Below are positions 23,190 to 33,009 of a DNA stretch of 64,000 bases, piece by piece. The translations under genes and the position numbers were made by a program. The notes below the pieces were generated by a model. It was not told where the DNA came from, did not search any database, and saw only the letters and a program-made list of their open reading frames with translations. Source of the DNA: Sepiola atlantica (Eukaryota; Mollusca; Cephalopoda; Sepiida; Sepiolidae); the NCBI GenBank assembly GCA_963556195.1, contig OY744533.1, positions 47,576,749-47,640,748 of the forward strand. The letters run 5' to 3'. Numbering within the stretch: the first letter of the stretch is position 1; each line of letters opens with the position of its first letter.

Positions 23190-23192
<3 letters not shown>

Positions 23193-23252
<60 letters not shown>
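23193..23252. repeat. (TA)n microsatellite
   Basis: TA dinucleotide run, 86 bp after the previous one. Confidence 0.95.
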
Positions 23253-23255
<3 letters not shown>

Positions 23256-23919
23256 TGTATAAGTAGATAAGTGTAGAGAATAAAAATTGGATGAAATTTA
23301 ATATTTATTAAATTATTCAAATAATTCCTTAATCCATGGATTTTCAAAGATATGCTCTTATCATCAGAGGAAATTCGACAGATAAATCATTAACATTTAC
23401 TGTAATGCAAATTTTTGAAAATATAAAAATACAAGACATGAAAATGCAAACACTTTAAAAAGTTTAAGATATGCAAACAAAATCAGCACGACTGAAATAG
23501 CTTAGAAAAGTTCGTTTAATCAAATATGTATATACACACACTAAAATACGTACATACATATACACGTAAAGTCTGTACATATTAATGTGTATATATAAAT
23601 ATGAATATACAATATACATATGATGTACAAATATATGTACACTTATAAAATATTTATCTATATATACAATTAGCTGTATCTACACGGTACACACGTAGAT
23701 ACGTGCAATAAACTGGACAGAGAAAATTAGGTCATGGGCGTGTGCACCGACTACGCACGACTGGCGTGACTACTTTTTTTTACAAAACACATTTTTAAAT
23801 TAGTGGCGAGCTTTTTCTACAAAAGAAGCAAAAACTTCAACTCACAATCGATACATAGCAACAGAGTATTTTAACAACACTGCTAGAATAAATGAAAAAA
23901 AAAACTGCCTCTAAGATGG

Positions 23920-24140
23920 TTTTCGCCACTGGCTTTGTTGCTGTCAGATTGAGGTGTGTTTTGTTCAGTCCTAGAAGGTCCACTCTCCCATGCTTTACCT
24001 TATCTCTGAGAAGTGGTTAGTTTATTGTTAATCGCCTGAGGCGTTCCTACCGAGGAATGCCGACGGGGCCGCTCAGATGTTTTAGTTGACCAGTGCGTTG
24101 ATCCTAGTGTGCTGGCTTCTCAAAACCATACCTGATATTG
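23920..24140 (+). repeat. SINE-like repeat family A, copy 3 (headless, diverged)
   Basis: GTTGCTGTCAGATTGAGG, CTAGAAGGTCCACTCTCCCA, GGTTAGTTTATTGTTAATCG, CCTACCGAGGAATGCCGACG and GCTGGCTTCTCAAAACC align with family A. It is closest in its 5' part to the 8283 copy. Confidence 0.75.
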
Positions 24141-24169
24141 TAATTATTTTCAGAATGCTCGTTCCAAAG

Positions 24170-24535
24170 TTATTGTCTGCTCGCATTTCTTTCCACCCAA
24201 TCGTTTTGCGCCGAATCAACGTAAGAATTTACAAAATAATAAATAATAATAGTTTTAGTTTTTCAAAGAGAAGAACAAAAAGTGTACCGAAAATAAAAGT
24301 AACAATTAAAAAATACAGCGAATACGATTCTAAAAACAGTTATTTACTTGCCCAGTAGTAGGTGCCCCCCTCCCAAGTATCGTCTGCTCGCATTTATTTA
24401 CATCCAATAGTTTTGCGACAAATCTACGTCAGAATATAATAAGTAATATTTTATGTTTTTCAAAGCGGAAAAAAAGTGTGCGTAAATTAAAATCAACAAT
24501 TTAAAAAACAAAATACTGACCCTATCCGTAACGAC
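24170..24535. repeat. Two-copy tandem duplication, period 207 bp
   Basis: GTCTGCTCGCATTTCTTTCC at 24175 recurs as GTCTGCTCGCATTTATTTAC at 24382. Each copy continues with TTTTGCG(C/A)C(G/A)AATC and ends in a similar A-rich block with a run of AAGTGTG/C. The 90-residue frame at 24086-24358 lies in the first copy and shows no known motif. Confidence 0.7.
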
Positions 24536-24929
24536 GGGGTAAAAGTTAGCGCGGGTCCTAAAGTGGAAAACTAATTTCGTTATAATGTGTGTGTGTGTGT
24601 GTGCGCGCGTGGTTTTTAATAGTAATTTTTAAATCAATTATTATTTTAATTAAACAATTTGATTCAGTGAATTTGTGTTTTAAAACATAATGGCTAATAA
24701 GATTAAGAAAATAAACAAACTTAGAACGGTTTTAAAAATGAAAAAAAAATAAGCACGGTGAATGCCAGCGTTGTAGTTTACATTTTATTTAACGCGCCAT
24801 ATTAACACAGGCTGTTTAATCAGATCGCCATATTTAATTACTGGAGGGAGGAAACCACTGATTAAACAGCCAGCGTTGTTAACTACGTAACGCAGTACAT
24901 GTATGTATATATGTAAATAAAAGAAATCG

Positions 24930-24962
24930 ATTAATAATGGAGTTTATGTATCTGTCTGTCTA
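24930..24962 (+). repeat. Helitron-like 5' end sequence, plus orientation
   Basis: ATTAATAATGGAGTTTATG followed by TATCTGTCTGTCT is the reverse complement of 25645-25678. In that second copy the sequence starts TCTATTAATAATGG after an A, the usual form of a Helitron 5' end. Here the TC is mutated to GA. The two copies face each other 748 bp apart, with a (TA)n array and a U2-headed SINE between them. Confidence 0.5.
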
Positions 24963-25002
24963 AATTATAATTTATAAGTAAGATAATTAGCGTGCAAAAT
25001 AG

Positions 25003-25003
25003 C

Positions 25004-25081
<78 letters not shown>
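25003..25081. repeat. (TA)n microsatellite
   Basis: About 79 bp of pure TA. Confidence 0.97.
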
Positions 25082-25083
<2 letters not shown>

Positions 25084-25250
25084 AAATCTTAAGAGAACAA
25101 TCATGAACGTATATTTGCGAATAGTAATGTATTAGAAGTTCATAAGCAATTGATTATGTAAATTGAGAAACGCGCATAGTGTTTCCGGTGGTTTTTCTAG
25201 CAGTATATAAGGAAGCTGGTAAATAACCATGCTACTTAGTCTACTCATTT

Positions 25251-25636
25251 GGCTAAGATCAAAGTGTAGTATCTGTTCCGATGGATATTGCACCCCATAC
25301 TGGTATTGTCTTGTCCTTCGGGGCTTGACTTACGCCGGTCAATGGGTCTGTCCTGTGCAGTTCTAGGAGGTCCACCCTCCCAGGCTTTGCCTCCCTTCTT
25401 TGGGGAGGAGTAAGTTTATTGCTTACTCTCTGAGGCGCCCTTACCGGGGAATGCCGACGGGGCTGCCCAGGCAATTTTTAAATGGCCAGAGTGCTCACCT
25501 CTCGGGCGCTGGCTTTTCAAACCCCACTTTCCCGACCCAACCTTGGGTCACATCTTACTTGTGGGAATAGGATAAAAACTGGCCTTGTGCCTAACTCCTG
25601 GAGAGGAGTAAATCAATACTCTGATGGAGTTTCGGC
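25251..25636 (+). repeat. SINE-like repeat family A, copy 4, with U2 snRNA-like head
   Basis: Opens GGCTAAGATCAAAGTGTAGT then ATCTGTTC, about 28 nt that read as the 5' region of U2 snRNA, including the GTAGTA branch-site-pairing stretch. It then switches to the family A body (ACTGGTATTGTCTTGTCCTT, AGGTCCACCCTCCCAGGCTT, GGGGAATGCCGACGGGGC, ACTGGCCTTGTGCCTAACTC) and ends near GAGTAAATCAATACTCTG. An snRNA-headed SINE fits best: pol II/III snRNA-derived 5' part, unrelated body, and other copies truncated at their 5' ends. Confidence 0.8.
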
Positions 25637-25680
25637 TTCAGACAGACAGACAGATACATAAACTCCATTATTAATAGATA

Positions 25681-26403
25681 CTAGCGGGACCCGTGTAAAT
25701 TACACGAAATGATGTTTTTAATACTAATTATCTTGTGCCTAACCCATGCATGTTTGAATAAAATATGATAAGATTTGACTTGTATATCTATTTTAAAATA
25801 TGAACTATACATGAAACAATTTACGAAACTTCTTTATATACAATATTTCTAGTGAAGGTAGTTCCTCTTCTTTGGCCATGAGTAGAATTATTCTGAGGGC
25901 AAATGTTCACTCTTACACTGTTCATAGACCTTGCTCTTGAGAAGGCTACATAAAGTTGTCCAAGAGTAAAACAAGGTTGTTGTAGGAAGATCCCAACTTT
26001 ATCGAAAATATGTCCTTGAGCTTTATTAATGGTCATTCATGAGTAGAATACAAAGATTGGGATAGTCGTTGCTTTTGATGTAAGCGTGACACACAAAATA
26101 ACACACACGCTATCGTATTAATATGTGCCTTCTCGGTCGTCCCATCCTTACCCCCCCCCCCTTCGATGTAGAAAAAAATATTAGAGGTTGGTTAAGATCG
26201 AACTATAAACCAGTCGGGCCGACATCAAAAACCGATGTCAAAATCCTACGTCGCTAACCATTACAGAAAAGGGGAGTACTTGAAAATATTAGGAAAATTA
26301 GGTGACTTGAATGCTTTTCCAAATCTAGGTGCGGCACGCATGCGCAGAGCTTTTGATGTAAGCGTGACACACGAACACACACGCTATCGTATTAATATAT
26401 AGA
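25681..26403 (-). mobile_element. Small Helitron with both termini, internally deleted
   Basis: On the minus strand it starts TCTATATATTAATACG at 26403 after an A, and ends CCCGCTAG at 25681 before a T, exactly the A^T insertion and TC...CTRR ends of Helitrons. Eight bases before the end is the expected hairpin, CGTGTAA-T-TTACACG. Between the ends lies only the last part of the Rep/helicase gene, so this is a 723-bp deletion derivative. The 5' terminal block recurs inside at about 26071-26120 (TGTAAGCGTGACACAC and ACACGCTATCGTATTAATAT), so a second copy of the 5' end is nested within. Confidence 0.85.
25821..26036 (-). pseudogene. Helitron Pif1-like helicase, C-terminal motif fragment
   Basis: Encodes MTINKAQGHIFDKVGIFL, then LGQLYVAFSRARSMNSVRV, and ends TFTRNIVYKEVS. 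The TINKAQG and QLYVAFSRAR boxes are the last helicase motifs of Pif1-family helicases in Helitron Rep/Hel proteins. The nickase (HUH) domain and most of the helicase are missing. A stop lies just before the first Met, so the open frame starts at the deletion/decay edge and not at a natural start codon. Confidence 0.88.
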
Positions 26404-26451
26404 TATATCAACAAATGCGTTACCTGTTTATAATTTCTGCCGTGGACGTCC

Positions 26452-26560
26452 CTATTTACTTTCTTCTTCACGACGGTAAAGTTAACCACAAAGTCGTTTT
26501 TTAAAGGGTACTGTGGATTAAGACAAAAATTTAAATTGCTTCAGTCTGGAAAGATTTTAT
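26452..26560 (-). repeat. SINE-like repeat family B, copy 3 (headless)
   Basis: On the minus strand the piece carries CTTTCCAGACTGAAGCAAT, TTTTTGTCTTAATCCACAG and TAAAGAAGAAAGTAAATAGG, matching the middle and end of the family B body at 14870-15105. The U2-like head is absent. Confidence 0.6.
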
Positions 26561-26640
26561 ATAGTATTATACATAATAAATATTATGATCTAACAATCGT
26601 AGTTGAGGGCTTCATAATTCTTTTTCCAAATACACATAAC

Positions 26641-26686
26641 TATATATATATATTTATGTATAGTTATATATATATATATCTATACA

Positions 26687-26741
<55 letters not shown>
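26641..26741. repeat. (TA)n microsatellite, left of the solo LTR
   Basis: Interrupted TA run with TATAGTTATA interruptions. The same interruptions occur right of the LTR, so the LTR appears to have inserted into one TA array. Confidence 0.95.
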
Positions 26742-26745
<4 letters not shown>

Positions 26746-26751
26746 AGTTAT

Positions 26752-26926
26752 TGTTGTGAAGTTGTCCAACAGTAAATAATAAATAAAGGAAGTCAAGTCG
26801 AGGGTTGGTTTAACAAGTGTATTAACAAAGTAAGAAAGTGACTAGCACTTGGCTAGACAGTTGACTCGCACTATTTATAGTGACAACCGGTGCAGTTTCT
26901 CCTGTGTAAGAACGGCCGGTGTAACA
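26752..26926 (-). mobile_element. Solo LTR, 175 bp, with 5-bp target site duplications
   Basis: Begins TGTTGTGAAG and ends GGTGTAACA on the plus strand, giving TGTT...AACA termini. It is flanked by GTTAT on both sides (26747-26751 and 26927-26931). CTATTTATAG at 26871-26880 reads CTATAAATAG on the minus strand, a TATA box about 50 nt from the minus-strand 5' edge, which favours minus orientation. Five-base duplications and a short LTR fit Ty3/Gypsy, though Copia also makes 5-bp duplications. The internal region was probably lost by LTR-LTR recombination. Confidence 0.85.
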
Positions 26927-26927
26927 G

Positions 26928-26930
<3 letters not shown>

Positions 26931-26967
<37 letters not shown>

Positions 26968-27020
26968 AGTTATATATATATATATATGTGTGTGTATAGT
27001 TATATATATATGTGTATAGT

Positions 27021-27052
<32 letters not shown>

Positions 27053-27072
27053 TAACTATACATATATATATA
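26931..27072. repeat. (TA)n microsatellite, right of the solo LTR
   Basis: TA run with TATAGTTATA and GTGTGTATAG interruptions. Confidence 0.95.
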
Positions 27073-27328
27073 AGTTACTTGAGTTCAATATAATTTTAAC
27101 ATTGTTCCGACGATTCAAAACCAACTACCATTCGGCGTATGATCGTTTCCAAGACTTGTTTTTATAATAGCTCTGGTTGATATAACAATCATCCATTGAG
27201 CTGCTATTAATATTTGCGGTATTTAGGGTTGTCTATAATGCCTATATTTTAAATATACCTATATTTATATAGCTTTATTATTTCATTGTCCATTATCACT
27301 CCACTGTAGTCAAAATATTTTCTGACTC

Positions 27329-27330
<2 letters not shown>

Positions 27331-27380
<50 letters not shown>
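27331..27380. repeat. (TA)n microsatellite
   Basis: About 50 bp of TA. Confidence 0.95.
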
Positions 27381-27383
<3 letters not shown>

Positions 27384-27591
27384 CCTTCAAGTGTTTTTGT
27401 ATATTTAAGCGGTTAGCTCCCAAAATGATTGCTAAATTGTATCGACTGGTCTTGTCTGTTTATAGCAACGATGACAGGACAATTTATTCCACCATGCCAA
27501 ATTGTACACACCTTTTTTTCTGATTTTTCCCTACCTGCCCATGGATGACAGAACGAGAAGAAACTAATCTCATGAATCAAATAAAGGGTTC

Positions 27592-27690
27592 AGTTCGAAA
27601 TTCCGTATAAACTTCCGAGTTGAAATAAAAACATCCCAAGTTCAAAAAAATACACCTGAAGAAGGCCAGAGGTTACGTCGACCGAAATGT
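27592..27690 (+). repeat. Dispersed repeat family E, copy 2
   Basis: GTTCGAAATTCCGTATAAAC, CTGAAGAAGGCCAGAGGTTA and CGTCGACCGAAATG match 12178-12300 and the reverse complement of 58090-58200. Confidence 0.65.
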
Positions 27691-27839
27691 AAAAATAACA
27701 ATCAAGAAAACAGAAGTAAGACAAATGTAAACAATACAAAGTGTTTTATTTTTTTGTCACGCTAACTTACAGGTAGCCGTCGCTCTGATGTCTTTCTCTT
27801 TTTAAATAAATCTTTTAATAAATCAACATCGGCGGCTGA

Positions 27840-27902
27840 GTAGTTGTGTGTCCACGGACAACCGAGAGCCTGTGTCCACGATGACGACGACGGTGTATAA
27901 TG
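27840..27902 (+). CDS. Candidate 5' exon with ATG and consensus splice donor
   Basis: ATG at 27881 opens ATGACGACGACGGTGTATAA, giving M-T-T-T-V-Y-N and one base of the next codon, then GTGAGT at 27903-27908, a consensus donor after AATG. Unspliced, the frame stops two codons later at TAA. The preceding 50 nt are relatively CpG-rich. If real, it is a short first coding exon whose gene lies to the right, across a long intron. I do not recognise the peptide, and chance is a serious alternative. Confidence 0.25.
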
Positions 27903-28444
27903 GTGAGTAAAAATATATCAGTAGATGCGTCCAAGCATTATTAAACGAGTCTCGATCTGTCGCTCGGCCTGTCATGTTTAAATGTGAAGTAGCATTTTCA
28001 TTAAGAAAAAAAAACGAACAAATTACAAGAACGTTTCTTATTTTTGACTTTTTTAATGGAAAGTTAATTATTATTAAAAAGACAGGAGATGTTTATTAAG
28101 AGAGTTCTACAAGTCTGCAGTTCTTGGTAAGAAGCTACTGGCTATATGAAGCTGTAGTATAATGGGGTATGAAAACAGCGAATTGATGAAGACCATTAGA
28201 CCAACGTGTCAAACGAGTTGGAAAAAGGAAGCAGGGAATAAATCAGACAGTTCTAAAAAATCACCTACCATAATAGAATTCATAGAAAAGACTAAGACTA
28301 GCAACATAACGTCTATCAGAGAGAGAGGGTACAGAGAATTCTAAAGGATGGGTAAATCAAATTACAGATACGAGATAAATATCTCTAGGCATCTATCTGT
28401 GGCTCTGTCAGTCGATCGACCTGTCACTCTTAATTTAATCTCAT

Positions 28445-28722
28445 TCATTCACTGTGGAGGTCCCCAGATGTCGGAGAGCCTTCTACTCAAATAGCTTCTT
28501 TCCTCGTGCTGCTGGCTTCTGGAACTCCCTCCCTGCCCCCTGTTTCCCCGACAGTACAGACATGCAGAAATTTAAAACTAATGTAAACAGACATCTCGCT
28601 GCGCAGATCCTAATTTAGGTTGACCCCCCCCAACCTTCTCCCCTTTTCTGTTTTCTCAGTAGCCCCTTACGTCTAAAGTGGCGGCCTGCCTTGTTTGGGG
28701 TGAACTATGTTTTAATTTTTTT
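28445..28722 (+). mobile_element. LINE-A fragment, 3' UTR end
   Basis: Almost identical to 5385-5650: TTCACTGTGGAGGTCCCCAG, GCTGGCTTCTGGAACTCCCT, ATTTAAAACTAATGTAAACA, CAGTAGCCCCTTACGTC, GCCTGCCTTGTTTGGGGTGA, and a T-rich end. This is the best-preserved 3' terminus of the family in the window. Confidence 0.85.
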
Positions 28723-28819
28723 TTTTTCAAATAACGTTGTCGTCTGTCTGTCACACTTGAGTTTCAAATAGAACTTATATCATAAAAAAACGCGTAGATT
28801 GCATGAACGAATACGCCCA

Positions 28820-28867
<48 letters not shown>
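28820..28867. repeat. (CT)n microsatellite
   Basis: CT run with one interruption, flanked on both sides by copies of a CTGTCAC...TTGAAATA motif. Confidence 0.95.
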
Positions 28868-29316
28868 CGTTTATCGGATGTTCCCTCGACCTGTCACGCT
28901 CCAGTTTGAAATAAACGCAAAGATCCAATGGACGCATCTTCAACATATCTTTTTATGTTTCTCGCCTTTCCAGGTTCCTCCTACTACTACTCTTGATCAT
29001 CCTGTTACTGATCATACCGTTGCTACTACTCCCCCCTCACCCTCACGACACGCCATTGTCCTTTTATTTTTATAGTTATTCTTCTACTCCTTTGTTTGAT
29101 TGATGGGATTTTCGCGGTAGAAAATACAAATAAAATAAGAATCAAACGACCACACTTGTGTGGCCTCTTCAGGCTCAGATCATGGGCATCCACGGCGTCC
29201 ATGTCTTGGTTGCCCCTAGCAACAGTGCATACGGGTGCGTGCACGTCCACATCTACCGATTTATGGATTGCCTGTGAGTCGTCAACAGACGCTGGAACTT
29301 CGCAGGGCTCAAACAA

Positions 29317-29420
29317 GAAGAAGAAGAAGAAATAGAAGAAGAAATAGAAGAAGAAGAAGAAGAAGAAGAAGAAGAAGAAGACAAGGAAGAAGAAGAAAAA
29401 GAAGCAGATGAAGAAGAAGA
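29317..29420. repeat. (GAA)n trinucleotide repeat
   Basis: About 100 bp of AGAAGA repeat, purine on the plus strand. The phenylalanine-, serine- or leucine-rich minus-strand frames are artefacts. Confidence 0.97.
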
Positions 29421-29914
29421 ATGAAATGAGAAAAACAAACAAGATAATAAAATAGTATGTATTTGCAGCATGCTTCTAAAATCTCATTTCTATCTTCACC
29501 AACAATGCACAACAAACTATTCAAGACTTGATTCTATAGTTTTGCTTAAAACCATTCAGCAAAATCGATTTGTAGCTTGTTTCTAAATTTATATATATAT
29601 AAAAATTGTTTCTAAATTTATATATATATATAAAACTTAATGTGTGTGATGTTTGTGTGTTCCCTATAGAAAAAAAGGTTAGAGAACGTACCTAAGATCA
29701 AAAAGTGTATTTGTACGTAAGATTTACTGGCGAAGACAATGGAAGTGTTTACGAATATCTAAGTGCACCCAAGGGGCTATGACGGGCATAACACCTGAAC
29801 ACTGCAAATATATCCTATATAAATAATATGTATAAACGTTTCTGGTAAAAACAATGGAAATGGCCTGAATCTCTTAGTGTCACCATAGCCTATCAGAACC
29901 AAATCTCATTTAAA

Positions 29915-30250
29915 ACTTCAAATACATCCAATTTTAATGAAATTTAAAAATAAAACACAATGGAAATGGTCCCGAATCTCCTCGTTATTTTCTCTGTGCC
30001 GAATATCTACGTGCCCCCATCTTTATATGACCCATGGGACAGAACCTGCTTTCATTAAAATCGTGTATATGTATTTGAAGTTTTAAAGTGGTTCTTTCGC
30101 AATGGGTCACTTAGAGGTAGGGGGCACGTAGATACTCGGAACATAGAGGGTAACGTAGAGATGCGGAGCTACTTCGATTTCATTCCACAGAAAATTTTAT
30201 GCATGTGATTTAAATTTAATAAAAATAGGAAATATTTGAAGTCTTAAAGG
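29915..30250. repeat. Imperfect 336-bp inverted repeat (foldback)
   Basis: The left arm, with CGAATATCTACGTGCCCCC at about 30000-30020 and GACCCAT by 30041, pairs with the right arm, with AATGGGTCAC at about 30100 and GGGGGCACGTAGATACTCGG near 30122-30141. Outer parts (CTTCAAATAC... and ...AAATATTTGAAG) also pair. The arms are diverged by perhaps a fifth. No coding frame. Confidence 0.7.
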
Positions 30251-30397
30251 GGTTATTCCCTCATAGCCACCTTAGAGGTGGATTTACTGATTAGGGACTT
30301 CTTTCATTGTCTGCTCCGGTAAATTTTACATTAGAATACATCTTTAGATTTTATGTAGATCCTCAAACCTTTCTTTCTATAGAGAACACCCAAATAC

Positions 30398-30472
30398 ACA
30401 TACATACACACATACATACATACATACATACATACATACATACATACATACATACATACATACACAAAGACA
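30398..30472. repeat. (CATA)n tetranucleotide repeat
   Basis: Long ACATACAT run. The YVCM-type frame is an artefact. Confidence 0.97.
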
Positions 30473-30599
30473 TACGTACATACACACATACATGCACACA
30501 GACATTGAGTGTTAAATATATAATCATCCAAATATATATATATATATATAATTATAATACTGTGCTAGTATTGATATGGTTGATATTAACTTGATGTCT

Positions 30600-31160
30600 A
30601 ATGATTAAGCGAAACAGGCGATTTTATTGCTAATTTAGCGATTGTATGTTAGCAATTGAATAACATCTCAGCGGCTGATCCGTTGACCTCTAGATAACGT
30701 TTGACACGATGATCCGGACTTGATAAGATAACTTACTGATTCAACGGAAATGGCAAATAAAGAAAGTGTTAGAAAAGCAGAAGAAAAGAAAAATACAGAC
30801 AAACGCAAAGGGCACACAGAAACAAAAGATAAATAGTAGTATAATTGAATAATAAAGCCCGGATGTCGAAGAATTATATTGTTCAATACATGATCTCTGT
30901 ATTATAATATACACATTCTTAGGGGGTTGTTACTAGACTGGGTTACTATTTAGGAGAGGTGGAAAACAATTAGAGCTTACTAGCTGATCCTACTTATTTT
31001 TGTTACGCTGTTTGGAATGCTGTTTGGGATTTTTGGGACCAAATTATTTTTTTTAGGATTATTTATTTTTAAATAGGATTTAAAAAATTAATTTAATTTT
31101 ACCAAAATTATTACGAAACTACCAAAAGAGTACCTTTTATGTCCCCGTTAGAAAGATTAG
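30600..31160. other. Gap: no supported feature
   Basis: AT-rich DNA; nothing I can support. Confidence 0.45.
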
Positions 31161-31164
31161 AATC

Positions 31165-31640
31165 AAGCATAATGATACTAAACCTTATGTATAGGGAATT
31201 ATTCTAATTTTGATCAAATCTATTACATGATTTTGATTCTATAAAATGTCTAAAATTTAACGCGTAAGGGGACTTTAGGGTAATGACATTTAGGGAATCT
31301 TAAATGGAGTCTAAATAATATGGATCAAATTTAATACAAATCTGAAACATTTAAATTTTCAGATAGGAAGTTATGCCAATATTGTATCCCTTAGGACGCT
31401 ACTACTCTAGATAAACTTAAATTTAGGGAGTATTTGCAAATGTTGGCGGTATGTTAATTTTTACAAATGGCTTCCAAATTCTATTAACACCCTTTGCATG
31501 AAACTAAATGAAACCAAATATTATGACCATTTACGCCTAGCAGCGGTGTTTAAAATTCACAATTATTGGTTAATTAGTTGAAGGGTGAATCCTGTACATA
31601 AATATATACACACATATACACATACATAACTTAATATCGA
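31165..31640 (+). repeat. Dispersed repeat family D, copy 3
   Basis: ACTAAACCTTATGTATAGGG, TTTTGATCAAATCTATTACA, CAAATCTGAAACATTTAAAT, CTTTGCATGAAACTAAATG and GAAGGGTGAATCCTGTACAT follow the order of the other two copies and end in a short TA/CA-rich run. Confidence 0.7.
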
Positions 31641-31649
31641 GATAACTAA

Positions 31650-32860
31650 TGTCTGTCATGCTAAGCTTCCAAGCGTTTCAATCTTTGCAGAAATGCTAAG
31701 AATTTTAAATTCAGAAATAACTTGCTATTCAACAGTTTAAATTCTTTCAAATTCCTTTCAAATTTCAAAGGGTCACAAATTAATTCAAATGTTTAACTAT
31801 TAAGAACAGATTACAATAACTAGCTTGTCAGCGAAGAAACCGACATTTTGAGTTCTTTTTTTGTTTGGAAAGATCTTATTTTAGTCACGTAAAATATTTC
31901 GAATGAAACTAGGCTTGCAAAAATGTTTGATTTAAAGTCGTTGTAGAGACCCCGAAATCATATAGGACAGAATTTAAATTAATTATTTGGTATTTTAATT
32001 TAAAAAATCTTCCTCTGTAAAAAGATAAATTTACTTCAATTCCAATAATTCTCTTGCACTACCAATTCTCTAATTCCTTCCACGAAGAAAATATATCGTT
32101 ATTATAACCGGAAGTAACTCTATCTTCTCATTTTTGCAACCTAATACGCGTATTTCGATTTTGTGCGAGCTTTGTATAAATACAATAATTATATTGTATT
32201 AATTGAAAATAAATAAAGATAACACAATACATTATAATGTATTACATTATTTTAAGCATATTAAAATTGATACTATTTTCTCGAGAGAATCAATAGAGCG
32301 TTCCTATAAAAAATTATGAGCCAACCAAAACGCATAGAAAAAGTATTTTATTAAGTAAAATCCAGCTTTTAATGAGTGGCAGTGGAAGGTCTTAAGACTT
32401 AGCTCCCGTTACTTCATTTCAATATGAATAATCATAAATGAAATATCGATCAGGGTTAATTATTAACATATTAGAATCGATTGAGAATAAAAAGTTCTTA
32501 AGAACACGAACCGACATTGATCACAAATTACCGGCGAAACAGAATTAAGCATGTATATTGTATTAAACACTCTATTAATAATAAAGAAATGCAAAAGAGA
32601 CCTCTGTACTTTATATATAAGGTTTCGGCCATTCGAGACTATAAAGGTCCCACTTTCATATATAAATGCTGGAAAGGGATTGTCATTAGACTGGGATAGT
32701 GTTTAGGAGTTACAGAGAACAATTAGTGATTATTATGGCCATCCATCATCTTTAAAGTCAGATTTTCATCTATAAAGTATTTTAGGGGTTATTTAATTAC
32801 TAGGAATTGCCACACAATTCATAATCAGTAATTTCTTACTTACAATAACATGTGGTGTTC
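31650..32860. other. Gap: no supported feature
   Basis: AT-rich DNA with only chance-length frames. Confidence 0.45.
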
Positions 32861-32867
32861 TGTAGAG

Positions 32868-32940
32868 TGTGAGTGATAATAAGTCTCCCCAGATTTTCAG
32901 CACTCTCCATCTCTTTTCGATAACTGTTGCAAATCATTGT
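32868..32940 (-). mobile_element. R4-like LINE 3' UTR fragment, inverted
   Basis: AAGTCTCCCCAGATTTTCAG, then CACTCTCC and AACTGTTGCAAATCATT, are the reverse complement of 33754-33830. A short minus-strand piece of the R4-like family's 3' UTR therefore lies head-to-head with the plus-strand fragment that follows. Confidence 0.65.
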
Positions 32941-33009
32941 GCGTTATGGTAACAGATTTTCTACCATTGATTTCTTACTGGCAACGACCCTTGGTCTTCT
33001 CAGAAATTC

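Noticed and set aside
29026..29524. Phe-, Ser- or Leu-rich minus-strand frames
   Set aside because: Produced by the (GAA)n tract; three overlapping frames with equal claims.
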